A stretch of DNA of 22,365 bases from Kiritimatiellia bacterium (GTDB lineage Bacteria > Verrucomicrobiota > Kiritimatiellia > RFP12 > UBA1067), in assembly GCA_016296065.1 (NCBI GenBank), contig JAEDKA010000060.1, positions 1-22,365 of the forward strand. Reading direction: 5' to 3'. A model generated the notes under the pieces. It searched no databases, was not told where the DNA came from, and was given only the letters and a program-made list of their open reading frames with translations. Shown piece by piece: positions 14,369 to 22,365 of the stretch; the stretch's first letter is position 1, and each line of letters begins with the position of its first letter. A program made the translations under genes and the position numbers.

Positions 14369-15964
14369 TCAGCGGGCGGAGACTTCGAGGAAGTCGATGT
14401 CCGGCAGTGTTTCCGCGCCTGTCACCTTGACCTCGTTGTCGCCGGGCTTAAGCGTCACGGCGGCGGCAAGGTCCTTGAGCGCGACAGGACGGCCATTGAG
14501 CGAGAGGACTATCTTACCGCCCTCGCCGAGGGTGTGGAGCTTGAGCGAATACTTGCCGCCCTTCGCGCTCCAGATGTGCCTCCAGACGAGAGGTCCGCCC
14601 TTCCCGCCGACCTGGGACGCCACGACGCCTCCAGACGCCTCCGGAACCTGCTTGTAGTAGGCTGTGCCGGCCTCAACCGGGTTCTTGAGCTCCTGATAGG
14701 TCTCCATCCACGCCGTCTCGCCTTCGTAGATACGGCGCTCGAGACGCTTCTCGGCCGTCAGCCTGTAGATGCGCGTCGCATGGCCAGGCACACTTACGGA
14801 CAGCTTGCCCTCGACCGGCGAGAGATCCTTGCGCTCGAACAAATCTCGGACCGCGGTTTTGCCGGCAAGCTCGATGTCCTTGAGGTCGATGCTCATCTCC
14901 CGGTTCGCGTTCTCGGTGTTGAGAAACGCGACAGCGCGAGTCGTGCCCTGATACGTCTCGATGTCCTTCACGAGTACATATGTCTCGCCGTCGCGCTTGG
15001 CGACGTACGCCTGGAGGCAGAGCGGATCCTGGTCGAGCGCGATGAGCTCGCGGTTCTTGAGAAGGTCCATCGCGTAGCTCTTCCCCTTTGAGTAGCGCAG
15101 CTGCTGGAGGTCGCATCCGATGAGAAGAGGCGAAGCCATCATGCACCAGATGCCGAAGTGCGTCTTGTCCTCCTCTTTGGCAAGTCCGCGCCCGACCTCG
15201 AGCATGTCCATGTCGTTGAAGGCGCCGGGACCGGCGTAGGCCGAGAGATAGAGCGCCTGGTGGATGATGTCGTTGACGCTATTCCACCGCGGCGCAATGT
15301 CGTGGCTCATGCGCCAGGAGCTGCCGATCTCGCCGACCCAGGTGCCTGGATAGTCCCAGCGGCAGATGTTGATCCTCACGCCCGGCTTCACTGCGTCGAA
15401 CGTCTTGCGGATGAGCGTGTAGCGCTCCTTCGCGTCCATGTCGACCTTCGCCGTGTTGCCGCGCTTCGTGCCGCCGCAGAAGTCGATCTTGATGAAGTCG
15501 AAGCCGAGCTCCTTGAAGAAATACTCCGCGTCCTGGCGCTCGTGGTTCCAGAGGCCGACGCCGATGCCCATCTTGTCGTTGTCGAAGATGCTGCCGCAGG
15601 TGTTCTCGCCGCCGTCGGAGTAGATGCCGGCCTTGAGGCCAAGCGAATGGATGTGGTCGACGACGGGCTTGAGTCCGTTGGGGAAGCGCTTCGGGTGCGT
15701 CTTGAGCCGTCCGTTCTCGTCACGTCCGCCGAAATAGCCGTCGTCGATGTTGATGTATACGTACCCGCACTTGTCGAGCTCCAACTCCTTGACAAGGTCG
15801 GCGTGGTGCTTGATCGTCCCCTCGCTGATGTTGACGCGGAATGCGTTCCACGAGCTCCAGCCCATCGTCGGCGTCTCGACGGGAGCCCCCGCCTCGGACG
15901 CTAGAGCGGCAAACACGGCTGCTCCCGCGAAAACAGATCGACGAAATCCCTCACATAGGCTCAC
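14369..15964 (-). CDS. Exported GH27 alpha-galactosidase
   Basis: A 531-residue retaining enzyme releasing terminal alpha-galactose (or alpha-GalNAc) from oligosaccharides. A signal-like N-terminus (RRSVFAGAAVFAALASEAGA) is followed by the GH27 barrel: PTMGWSSWNAF (about 32-42), YVYINIDDGYF (69-78), GIYSDGGENTCG (113-124), nucleophile Asp161 in FIKIDFCGG, acid/base Asp222 in SWRMSHDI, and FNDMDMLEVG (249-258). A beta-sandwich (about 310-405) and a further C-terminal beta-rich domain (about 410-531, ending DIDFLEVSAR), which may be a carbohydrate-binding module, follow. The start is GTG at 15964, supported by AAAGGAG seven bases upstream and TATACT at 16004-16009. It is flanked by repeat clusters 3 and 4. 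Confidence 0.94.
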   Translation of the reverse strand: MSLCEGFRRSVFAGAAVFAALASEAGAPVETPTMGWSSWNAFRVNISEGTIKHHADLVKELELDKCGYVYINIDDGYFGGRDENGRLKTHPKRFPNGLKPVVDHIHSLGLKAGIYSDGGENTCGSIFDNDKMGIGVGLWNHERQDAEYFFKELGFDFIKIDFCGGTKRGNTAKVDMDAKERYTLIRKTFDAVKPGVRINICRWDYPGTWVGEIGSSWRMSHDIAPRWNSVNDIIHQALYLSAYAGPGAFNDMDMLEVGRGLAKEEDKTHFGIWCMMASPLLIGCDLQQLRYSKGKSYAMDLLKNRELIALDQDPLCLQAYVAKRDGETYVLVKDIETYQGTTRAVAFLNTENANREMSIDLKDIELAGKTAVRDLFERKDLSPVEGKLSVSVPGHATRIYRLTAEKRLERRIYEGETAWMETYQELKNPVEAGTAYYKQVPEASGGVVASQVGGKGGPLVWRHIWSAKGGKYSLKLHTLGEGGKIVLSLNGRPVALKDLAAAVTLKPGDNEVKVTGAETLPDIDFLEVSAR

Positions 15965-16003
15965 AAGACACTCCTTTCGCTTTGCTTGGTCTTAATGGAA
16001 CAC

Positions 16004-16009
16004 AGTATA
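16004..16009 (-). promoter_or_regulatory. -10 box (TATACT) of the GH27 gene
   Basis: TATACT 40 nt before the GTG start, giving a leader of about 33 nt with a good AAAGGAG. The -35 position falls at the edge of repeat cluster 4. Confidence 0.45.
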
Positions 16010-16031
16010 CCATAATTCGCCGTCCCCTCGT

Positions 16032-16183
16032 GGCGCACCGAGACGGTGCACCTCCTTGCGGCTTACCCAAGGAGGTGGAGCTTCCAGCTCCGCCGTCCCC
16101 TCGTGGCGCGGCGAGACGCCGCACCTCCTTGGGCTTTGCGTCCTTTGCGGCTAACCCAAGGAGGTGGAGCATCTTGCTCCGCC
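16032..16183 (+). repeat. A-B-C hairpin repeat cluster 4 (2 copies)
   Basis: Copies at 16032-16094 (A stem GCACCG/CGGTGC, C hairpin with TCC loop) and 16105-16183 (A stem GCGGCG/CGCCGC, enlarged B loop containing two CTTTGCG strings, C hairpin with TCT loop). It ends eight bases before the stop codon of the giant secreted protein gene. Confidence 0.9.
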
Positions 16184-16191
16184 ATCCATCG

Positions 16192-19100
16192 TTACCTGAC
16201 GATGATGCTGAAGCCAACAAGGTTCTTCTTCTCCACCTTTACGCCGTAGGTGCCGTCGGGGAGCGCCACGTTGTAGGAAACTTTGTAGCCCTGAATGCCC
16301 CTGCCGTTTGCACCGGCATTGGCGAAGGAGCCAGTCGTCTCTTTGCCTGTCTTGAGGACAATCCATGGGCCATTGCCGCTCTTGACACGTCCCGCTTCCT
16401 CCAGCACGAGGTCGCCCGCGAGCGTGACGTCGAGGAAGGTGCCCGCCGACTGCGTCTGGGACGCGTCGAGCCACGAGCACGTGCCGTCGGGGCGAAGCGT
16501 GACCTTGAGCTTGGCCCCGTCGCGGAACTCGAGCGCGCTGAGTTTCGGAAGGTCACCGTTCGGGGTCACGTAGGGGATCGAGAAGCAACCGCGACGCCCA
16601 CCGTCGTAGTCGATGCAGCCCGGCTTGACGAGGCCGCCGTGACCGACGACAACACGGCCCGCCAGCGAGTTCGTGCTGTAATATTCCTGGTCTTCGGTCG
16701 ACGCCAAGTCGCCGAGCCAGAGACCGCAGTTCCACTTGTCCTGGAAGTTGATCGAGCCAACGCCGGACACCCCGCGGAAGAGGGACTTCCGGCCGTGATC
16801 GCCGCTGCGGCGGATTTGGCCGCCGCGCATTTCGACGACCGCGTTGGTTCCGCGCATGCTGTCTGAAATCGAATAGTTCTGATTCGGCGGGGCCGCGAAG
16901 GTTCCGACGAAGGTGGCGTAGGTGGCATAGCAGTTCCACCCCATCTGCTGGGCGTTGTGCGCGAGCATGCCGACTTCGGGGTCGCCGTTTCCGTCCACTG
17001 CGAAATCGACCTTGTTGCGGGCATCGCTGTTGTTCGTGCCGTCTCCGAGGGCGTCGGGACGGCCGAGCTTGACGACGCCGTTCTGGATGAGATGATTGTA
17101 CATGCCGCCGTCGCCTTCGCGGAAGACGCCGGAGCGGACGGTGACCGTGTGCCCGCCGAGGTCGATGTTCGCCCCCGTGAAAAGGAGGGCGTTGACGGTG
17201 ACGTCCGCGTCGAGCGTGCAGTCCGAACTCAGGCAGACGTTGTCGGTCTCCGTCGCGTCGGCGAGCGTCGTCAGCATCGTCGACTGCGGAATCTTCCGCA
17301 CTTCGCCGTTCACGATCGTGCAGGCGCCCTTGCCATACAGGGTGTCGGTGTCGTTGAGCATGAAGTTCGGGCAGACGGGGATCTTCGACGTGGCGTCCGC
17401 GAGCGAGGCGGTGCCGCCGACGAGTTCGATGCCCGTGGCGTCGTCGAAGGCGACGAGCGGACGATCCCCGGTGTTGGCCGATTCGCGGATGCTGACGACC
17501 GGAACGCCGGAGCCGGGGAGCGCCTCGAAGGAGGCGAACCGGATGCCATACGCCGTGTACTGGCTGAAGCTGATGCGGTTCGGCCCGCCGACGAGCTTCA
17601 GCTTGCCGTATGTCCGCTGCGAACTGGACGAATTGCCGCCGTAAAAGGTGCCGCCGTTCACGAGGACGATGTCCGTTGCCGCGCTCGACGCCGCCTCCGC
17701 CCAGCCCATGTTTTCGATCACAAGCTGCTTGAGTCCGGCGAGGTCGGAGATCTGACTCTCGAACTTGACCGAATCGAGGACGAGGGTGCCGCCGCCGGTC
17801 CCGGACATAGTGACGGAACCCGTGAGCGTGCGGGCGGTCATCGTCTTGTCGGAGCGGAACGCGTGCGTGCCGACGGAGGAGACCGTGAGGCCCGCGACCG
17901 TGACGTTGGCCGCAAGCGTGACGTCGCTATCCGCGTCGCCGAAGACGACCGAGGAGGCCGCGCTCGGGACGCCCGCCGCGCCCGTGTCGGAACTCGTCCA
18001 CATCGAAGCATCGGACCAGGATCCTGTTCCGCCCTTCCAGGTGTAGGTCGAGGTGTCGGCGAGCGACTGCGAGGTCGTCGTCGTTTCGCGGACCCATACG
18101 ATGTCGTTGTAGGTCGTCGTCGCGCGGATCGCGACATAGTAGGTGCCGATCGGCTCGGTGACGGGATCGAAGGCGACCTCCATGTTCGCGGGCGCGGTGG
18201 AGAGGTTCACCGTCTGGACGCTCACGAGATTGTCCGCCGAGGTACCGACGAGAAGCTCGACCACCGTCGTGCCGACGCCCCAGTCGGTCATCGTGCCCGT
18301 CACGGTCATCTGGCAGTTTTGCGCCGAGATGTCAATCTCATCGGAGAACCGCGTCGAGGCCTCGACGACGAAGGAGTTCGTCACCGACCAGGCAGTTTCG
18401 GGCGTCGGGGCGTTGTTGACGGCCTTGTAGGCGTAGTAGTAGGTCGCTGCAGGCGTGAGGCCGGGGAGCGTGTTGGAGAGGGCCGCCTTGTCGTTGTAGG
18501 ACACCGGGCCGACGGCTGTACCGCCCTCGATGTTAGCCGACGTGCCATAGTAGAGCGTGACGTCGGCGGACGTGGCGTCGGTGCCGAGGTTGGCAAGGCG
18601 CCCCGTGATCGTCGCCGTCGTGCCGGAGAGCGTCGCGCCGTTCGAGCGGATCGCGAGCGGCTGCACGCCACCCACGGCCGTGACGTCGTCCATCGTGACG
18701 AACGAGGCGGACGCCATCGTGTCGTAGCAGGCCTTGACCCAGTCGGCCGACTCCGCGTCGCGGTGGATGCGGATTTCGTCGAGCGAGCCGTTCCAGAAGT
18801 TGCCGGTCCCGTTGAGAGAGCCGATCCAAAGCTTTTCCGTTGGCGTAACGACATTGTTGAGCTTTTCGCTATACGCCAGGGCGCCGTTGACGTAAAGCTG
18901 CGTATTTCCGTCCTCGTTATAGACGGCGGTGAGATAAACGTTGCCCGAACCGGGGCCCACGCCGCTCGCCGTGTACTGGTATTGGCTCTTGGAGGACGAT
19001 CCAACGGTGATTTGATCGATGCTGGCATTCTGAATCGTCAGTTCCCATCCGGCGGGTTTCTGCCAGTCCGACATGCAGGAAAGCATGCGGTTATAATTTG

Positions 19101-22053
19101 CGGAACCGAGGTCGTACTTCGCCCATGCGGAGACCGTAAGCGTGGAACCCTCGCCAAGCGTCGTCCACTTGGCATCCACATTGTATCCGAGCGTCGTATT
19201 GCCGGTCGTCTTGAAGCACGTGCCGACACCGAAGGTCGTGGCGGTATAGGTCGGGTTTCCGCTTGAACCCGAATCCGTCAGGCCGTTCGCCGACTCCTTG
19301 GCGCTGCCGGAGAAGTGCCACACGGCGTTGTAGTTCGCGTTCGTCCACACGTCGGCGGACGTGACGGAGGAAAGCGACGCGGGGGCGGCGGCGCCGTAGT
19401 ACATCGTAAGCTCCGTCGCCGTGCCGGAAAGTTTCGAAACGCAAACCCAGACGAGCGACGTGCCGGTCCGATCCCAGGTGTCGATTTCGTGCGGAATCAT
19501 AATGCCGTTCACGTCGGTGAACCGGATGTCCGATCCGTCCGCCGCGCAGTCCTCGTAATTGAAGCCGACGGGCGAGTTTGCCGCGAGACGCACGAGGACG
19601 GGGAAGTTCGCGAGGGTCGTCGAACCCGCGTACCCGCCGACGGTCGCCGCGCTCTTGTAGGCGAAGGGGCTGGTGTCCATGCGGGTGTCCGCACCCGTCG
19701 CCACCTCGACGACCTCGGACCGCGCCTCGTTGTCGAGATTGTCGACCGCCTTGACCTGGAGATAGTACGTGGTGGAGAAGCCAAGCCCCGACAATGTCCG
19801 GGTCAGGGATCCCGGCGCCGTTATCGACCCAAGGGAAAGCTCCGATGTCAGCGCGTCGGCGGACGTTCCGTAGAGCAGGGTCAACGACACCGAGGAGGCG
19901 CCTGCCTCAAACGCTGTGAGGCGCGTTTTGACTTCAATCGAATTGAGCGTGGGCTCGGCCGAGAGAATCTGCGGCGTGTAGCTCGTGACGGCGGGCTCGA
20001 CATCTCCCGCGACGACGAACGAGGCATCCGTCATCGCCTTGTAGCTCGCCGCGACGAAGTCGGCGGTCTCGGCGACCGCGTGGATGCGCGATTCGTCGCA
20101 ATAGCCCTTGTACCGGCCGGCGTTGGCGTAGCCCCAGGCAAAGGCGCTCATCACCGGCAGCGGCGTCGCGACCATGCCCTCGTAGGCGCCGTTGGCATAG
20201 ACCTTGGTGACGGCGCCGTCGCACACGAACGTAAAGTAGCACCACGTGGCGTTGGAATCGTTCGCCAACGCGAGAGACTTGGTTCCTCCCACGCCGGCCG
20301 CAACGGTAGCCAACGGTCTGTTGCAAACAAAAAGCTTTTCGGCGTTTACATGGATGAAATAGAGACCCGTGCCGTTATAGTCGCCAAAAACAGGACGCGT
20401 GCCATCCGTGGTGTAGGCCCAGGTCGAGAACGTGATGGGATCGCCCTTGCCCCACGCCGCGTCGCCAAGGGTGAAGCGAAAGCCCGTGCTGCTGCCGTTG
20501 GAGGAATCGGCCCCGTCGCCAACTTTTCCCTTGGCTGTTCCAAGGGTCGTGTAGGTCGTGGTAATCCCGGTGTTGATGCCCGTGGAATCATGGCAGCCGG
20601 CCGCGTCCATGGTGCTCTGGTAGTGCATCACGTTCTTGTAGCAGGCATTCGTCCAAACTGCTGCCGAGTCGTTGGCTGCGAGCGTCGCGGAGGTGTCGAA
20701 ATAGAGGTAGATCGTCGTGCCCGTTCCTTCGACATACGGCACGGTCACCCACGCATTCTTGCCGCTCGTCGCGTCCCAGGTGTCGATCTCGAACGGGAGG
20801 TTGTTACCTAAAGCGTCGGCAAAACGGAAGTTGCTGCCGTCGGAGGCAAGTGTCGAAATGTCGAAGCCCGAAACCGAGATGGAGCCGAGTCGGATCAGCA
20901 CCGGCAGGTTCTCGATCGCGTCGGAGCCGTCGTAGCCGGAGATCGTGAGCGGGATTCGCGAGGCGAACTGGGTCGCGTCGAGCAGCGTACCCGTCGTTCC
21001 GTTGGCGAAGGTCGGGGCTGTGGTGGCATTCGCCTCGACCGGCGCGGCGGCAACGAAGTTGGCGGCATTAATCGTGTCATAGCACGCCTGGATCCAGTCG
21101 GGCGTGTCGGCGACATTCCTAAGGCGCGCCTCGTCGATGGAACCCTTCCAGCGGTTCGAGCCGTTGGAGCCCCAGTAGAGGGCCGCGGACGCGGCCGCTA
21201 TTGAGCATGATTTCGATTCGGCAAGTGTGCCGTTGATGAAAAGAGAAAGGTCGGAACCATCAAGCACAACGGTGTAGAGATGCCAACCACTCGCCGAAGG
21301 AATCGCTCCCTCCACCGTTGTCCCTCCAACATTCGCCCTAAAGGTCAAAGTTGAGACGTTTGCTTCGCCATAAGCCACGGTTGTTCCAAACAGATGGCGT
21401 GACGTACCATCCACCCCGCACTTCCCCCACGCGGAGAAGGTGACCGTTCCGCCCGCTGCCCACATCCAACTGCTGTCCGTTTCGACCTTCAGGCCATTCA
21501 TGCCGCCGGAGCCGGTCGCCAGGGAGCTACCGAGGACGCCAGCCGGATCGACGGTGTTGGCTCCCTGCCGTGTCACGGTAAGGTTATTCGCAGAGGATTC
21601 AATGTCCATGTATCCGCTCGCGTCGGAGAAGTGGTGGACGTTCTGGTACCCGGCGAGGCTCCAGACGCCGGTCGAATCGACGGGCGGGAGCTTTCCGGTG
21701 ATCGCGCCGTAGTACATCGTGATTGTCGTGGCCTGCCCGGAGAGCGACGGAACGCTCACCCAGACGTGCGACTCGCCCGAGGGGTCCCACTTCTCGATCT
21801 CGAAAGGAAGGGAGTTGCCGTTCGCGTCGGCGAAGCGGATGTCGCCGTTCGTCACGTCCGCGTAGGCGAACCCGCTCGGGCTGCCGGCTGAGAGCCGCAC
21901 GAGGACGGGGAAGTTCGCGAGTGTCGTCGAGCCGGAATAGCCCGAAATCGTCATGACGCTCTTCTTTGCGAAGAGCGTCGTGTCCAATGCGTCGGCCATC
22001 GCGGCCGCTGCGGCGAGGACTGCGAAAAACATGGCTGAGATCAGCTTTTTCAT
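16192..22053 (-). CDS. Giant exported DUF2341/LamG protein with beta-strand-repeat C-terminus
   Basis: 1953 residues. Signal peptide MKKLISAMFFAVLAAAAAMADA. Three copies of a DUF2341 plus LamG-type (concanavalin-like) module lie at about 25-335, 358-685 and 792-1125; each has GYxGSxxLxNFPVLVRL, a DIRFxDxNGxxxPxEIxxWD segment, a TMYYG-type strand, and ends in SxDExRxH...DWVxACYDT. Fibronectin-III-like linkers follow (about 690-790, 1130-1235, 1235-1335, each with LYYGTSA-like strands). From 1336 (TYTWKGGTGSWSDASMW) to the end there is a repetitive beta-rich region like autotransporter-associated beta-strand repeats. No beta-barrel, PEP-CTERM or sortase motif is seen at the C-terminus (FSIIVR). 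The ATG at 22053 has AAGGAA upstream; an earlier in-frame ATG (22101) lacks a signal peptide. Probably a surface or secreted glycan-binding/adhesion protein. Confidence 0.88.
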   Translation of the reverse strand: MKKLISAMFFAVLAAAAAMADALDTTLFAKKSVMTISGYSGSTTLANFPVLVRLSAGSPSGFAYADVTNGDIRFADANGNSLPFEIEKWDPSGESHVWVSVPSLSGQATTITMYYGAITGKLPPVDSTGVWSLAGYQNVHHFSDASGYMDIESSANNLTVTRQGANTVDPAGVLGSSLATGSGGMNGLKVETDSSWMWAAGGTVTFSAWGKCGVDGTSRHLFGTTVAYGEANVSTLTFRANVGGTTVEGAIPSASGWHLYTVVLDGSDLSLFINGTLAESKSCSIAAASAALYWGSNGSNRWKGSIDEARLRNVADTPDWIQACYDTINAANFVAAAPVEANATTAPTFANGTTGTLLDATQFASRIPLTISGYDGSDAIENLPVLIRLGSISVSGFDISTLASDGSNFRFADALGNNLPFEIDTWDATSGKNAWVTVPYVEGTGTTIYLYFDTSATLAANDSAAVWTNACYKNVMHYQSTMDAAGCHDSTGINTGITTTYTTLGTAKGKVGDGADSSNGSSTGFRFTLGDAAWGKGDPITFSTWAYTTDGTRPVFGDYNGTGLYFIHVNAEKLFVCNRPLATVAAGVGGTKSLALANDSNATWCYFTFVCDGAVTKVYANGAYEGMVATPLPVMSAFAWGYANAGRYKGYCDESRIHAVAETADFVAASYKAMTDASFVVAGDVEPAVTSYTPQILSAEPTLNSIEVKTRLTAFEAGASSVSLTLLYGTSADALTSELSLGSITAPGSLTRTLSGLGFSTTYYLQVKAVDNLDNEARSEVVEVATGADTRMDTSPFAYKSAATVGGYAGSTTLANFPVLVRLAANSPVGFNYEDCAADGSDIRFTDVNGIMIPHEIDTWDRTGTSLVWVCVSKLSGTATELTMYYGAAAPASLSSVTSADVWTNANYNAVWHFSGSAKESANGLTDSGSSGNPTYTATTFGVGTCFKTTGNTTLGYNVDAKWTTLGEGSTLTVSAWAKYDLGSANYNRMLSCMSDWQKPAGWELTIQNASIDQITVGSSSKSQYQYTASGVGPGSGNVYLTAVYNEDGNTQLYVNGALAYSEKLNNVVTPTEKLWIGSLNGTGNFWNGSLDEIRIHRDAESADWVKACYDTMASASFVTMDDVTAVGGVQPLAIRSNGATLSGTTATITGRLANLGTDATSADVTLYYGTSANIEGGTAVGPVSYNDKAALSNTLPGLTPAATYYYAYKAVNNAPTPETAWSVTNSFVVEASTRFSDEIDISAQNCQMTVTGTMTDWGVGTTVVELLVGTSADNLVSVQTVNLSTAPANMEVAFDPVTEPIGTYYVAIRATTTYNDIVWVRETTTTSQSLADTSTYTWKGGTGSWSDASMWTSSDTGAAGVPSAASSVVFGDADSDVTLAANVTVAGLTVSSVGTHAFRSDKTMTARTLTGSVTMSGTGGGTLVLDSVKFESQISDLAGLKQLVIENMGWAEAASSAATDIVLVNGGTFYGGNSSSSQRTYGKLKLVGGPNRISFSQYTAYGIRFASFEALPGSGVPVVSIRESANTGDRPLVAFDDATGIELVGGTASLADATSKIPVCPNFMLNDTDTLYGKGACTIVNGEVRKIPQSTMLTTLADATETDNVCLSSDCTLDADVTVNALLFTGANIDLGGHTVTVRSGVFREGDGGMYNHLIQNGVVKLGRPDALGDGTNNSDARNKVDFAVDGNGDPEVGMLAHNAQQMGWNCYATYATFVGTFAAPPNQNYSISDSMRGTNAVVEMRGGQIRRSGDHGRKSLFRGVSGVGSINFQDKWNCGLWLGDLASTEDQEYYSTNSLAGRVVVGHGGLVKPGCIDYDGGRRGCFSIPYVTPNGDLPKLSALEFRDGAKLKVTLRPDGTCSWLDASQTQSAGTFLDVTLAGDLVLEEAGRVKSGNGPWIVLKTGKETTGSFANAGANGRGIQGYKVSYNVALPDGTYGVKVEKKNLVGFSIIVR

Positions 22054-22099
22054 AGTCAGGTTCCTTGTGTTTTCTTGTATGCCCGAACTTCTGATTGAC

Positions 22100-22105
22100 A
22101 TTTTA
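22100..22105 (-). promoter_or_regulatory. Candidate -10 box (TAAAAT) of the giant protein gene
   Basis: TAAAAT within an AT-rich stretch (22090-22170) upstream of the ATG at 22053; the AAGGAA ribosome-binding site lies between. No clear -35. This is the weakest of the promoter calls. Confidence 0.3.
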
Positions 22106-22172
22106 CCAGATTTTCCGACGCGAGGAATGTATTTTCATACACAATTTTTTATTATTTTATGAACTATGCTTT

Positions 22173-22365
22173 GGCGCGGCGAGGCGCACCTCCTTGCTTT
22201 GGCGCACCGAGACGGTGCACCTCCTTGTGCTTTGCGACCTACCCAAGGAGGTGGAGCTTCCAGCTCCGCCGTTCGTACGTGGCGCGGCGAGACGCCGCAC
22301 CTCCTTGCTTTGGCGCACCGAGACGGTGCACCTCCTTGTGCTTCGTGACCTACCCAAGGAGGTGG
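22173..22365 (+). repeat. A-B-C hairpin repeat cluster 5 (4 copies, cut by the window end)
   Basis: Partial copy 22173-22196 (A hairpin internally deleted, reading GCGGCGAGGCGCACC), full copy 22201-22270 (A stem GCACCG/CGGTGC, C hairpin with TCC loop), partial copy 22281-22307 that ends after ACCTCCTTG, and copy 22312-22365 truncated by the window. The B loops here carry an extra GCTTTGC or GCTTCGT insertion. Confidence 0.88.

Noticed and set aside
16957..19266. 769-residue open frame on the plus strand inside the giant gene
   Set aside because: It is an antisense shadow: Arg/Val/Gly-rich low-complexity translation without domains, opposite a gene with a signal peptide and clear modules.

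Overview
The window looks like chromosome from a high-GC, Gram-negative, polysaccharide-degrading bacterium. The best guess is the PVC group (Kiritimatiellota, Lentisphaerota or Verrucomicrobiota). The reasons are a giant secreted protein with repeated DUF2341/LamG modules, several exported glycan-active enzymes, a TonB-dependent receptor (so an outer membrane), and abundant hairpin repeats between genes. The phylum is an inference; no rRNA or tRNA gene is present to settle it.

Layout. (1) 120-1688 (-): an AGCS-type sodium/amino-acid symporter, divergent from (2) 1897-3897 (+): a TonB-dependent receptor preceded by a compact cobalamin riboswitch, and therefore probably a BtuB-like B12 importer. 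(3) 3885-4814 (-): a LysR-type regulator that overlaps the receptor's 3' end by 13 bp. (4) 4815-5320: a gene-poor stretch of small hairpins, GGGGAC-type palindromes and a possible gene relic. (5) 5321-7051 (-): an exported GH2 glycosidase. (6) 7192-7272: four 12-bp palindromes spaced exactly 23 bp apart. (7) 7321-9123 (-): L-fucose isomerase. (8) 9440-10813 (-): MATE transporter. (9) 11163-14105 (-): exported subtilisin-like protease with a large N-terminal extension. (10) 14369-15964 (-): exported GH27 alpha-galactosidase. (11) 16192-22053 (-): a 1953-residue exported DUF2341/LamG/beta-strand-repeat protein.

The genes fit a life on host or plant glycans. GH2 and GH27 enzymes would release sugars, FucI would convert L-fucose, the protease and giant protein would act outside the cytoplasm, and the symporter and B12 receptor would take up nutrients. 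Most genes look monocistronic, with their own -10 box. At least three (LysR, MATE, protease) have the -10 box only 6-7 nt before the start codon and no Shine-Dalgarno, which suggests leaderless mRNAs.

The most unusual feature is an intergenic repeat of about 63 bp that recurs in five clusters (about 16 full or partial copies), always in the same orientation, around the genes from 9.2 kb to the window end. Each full copy is three successive hairpins (A, B, C). Stems A and C vary between copies with base-pair-preserving double changes while their three-base loops stay nearly constant. Stem B carries the ribosomal anti-Shine-Dalgarno octamer ACCTCCTT and its complement. Clusters run up to the stop codons of four consecutive minus-strand genes. 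I regard this as the best candidate for an undescribed element in the window.
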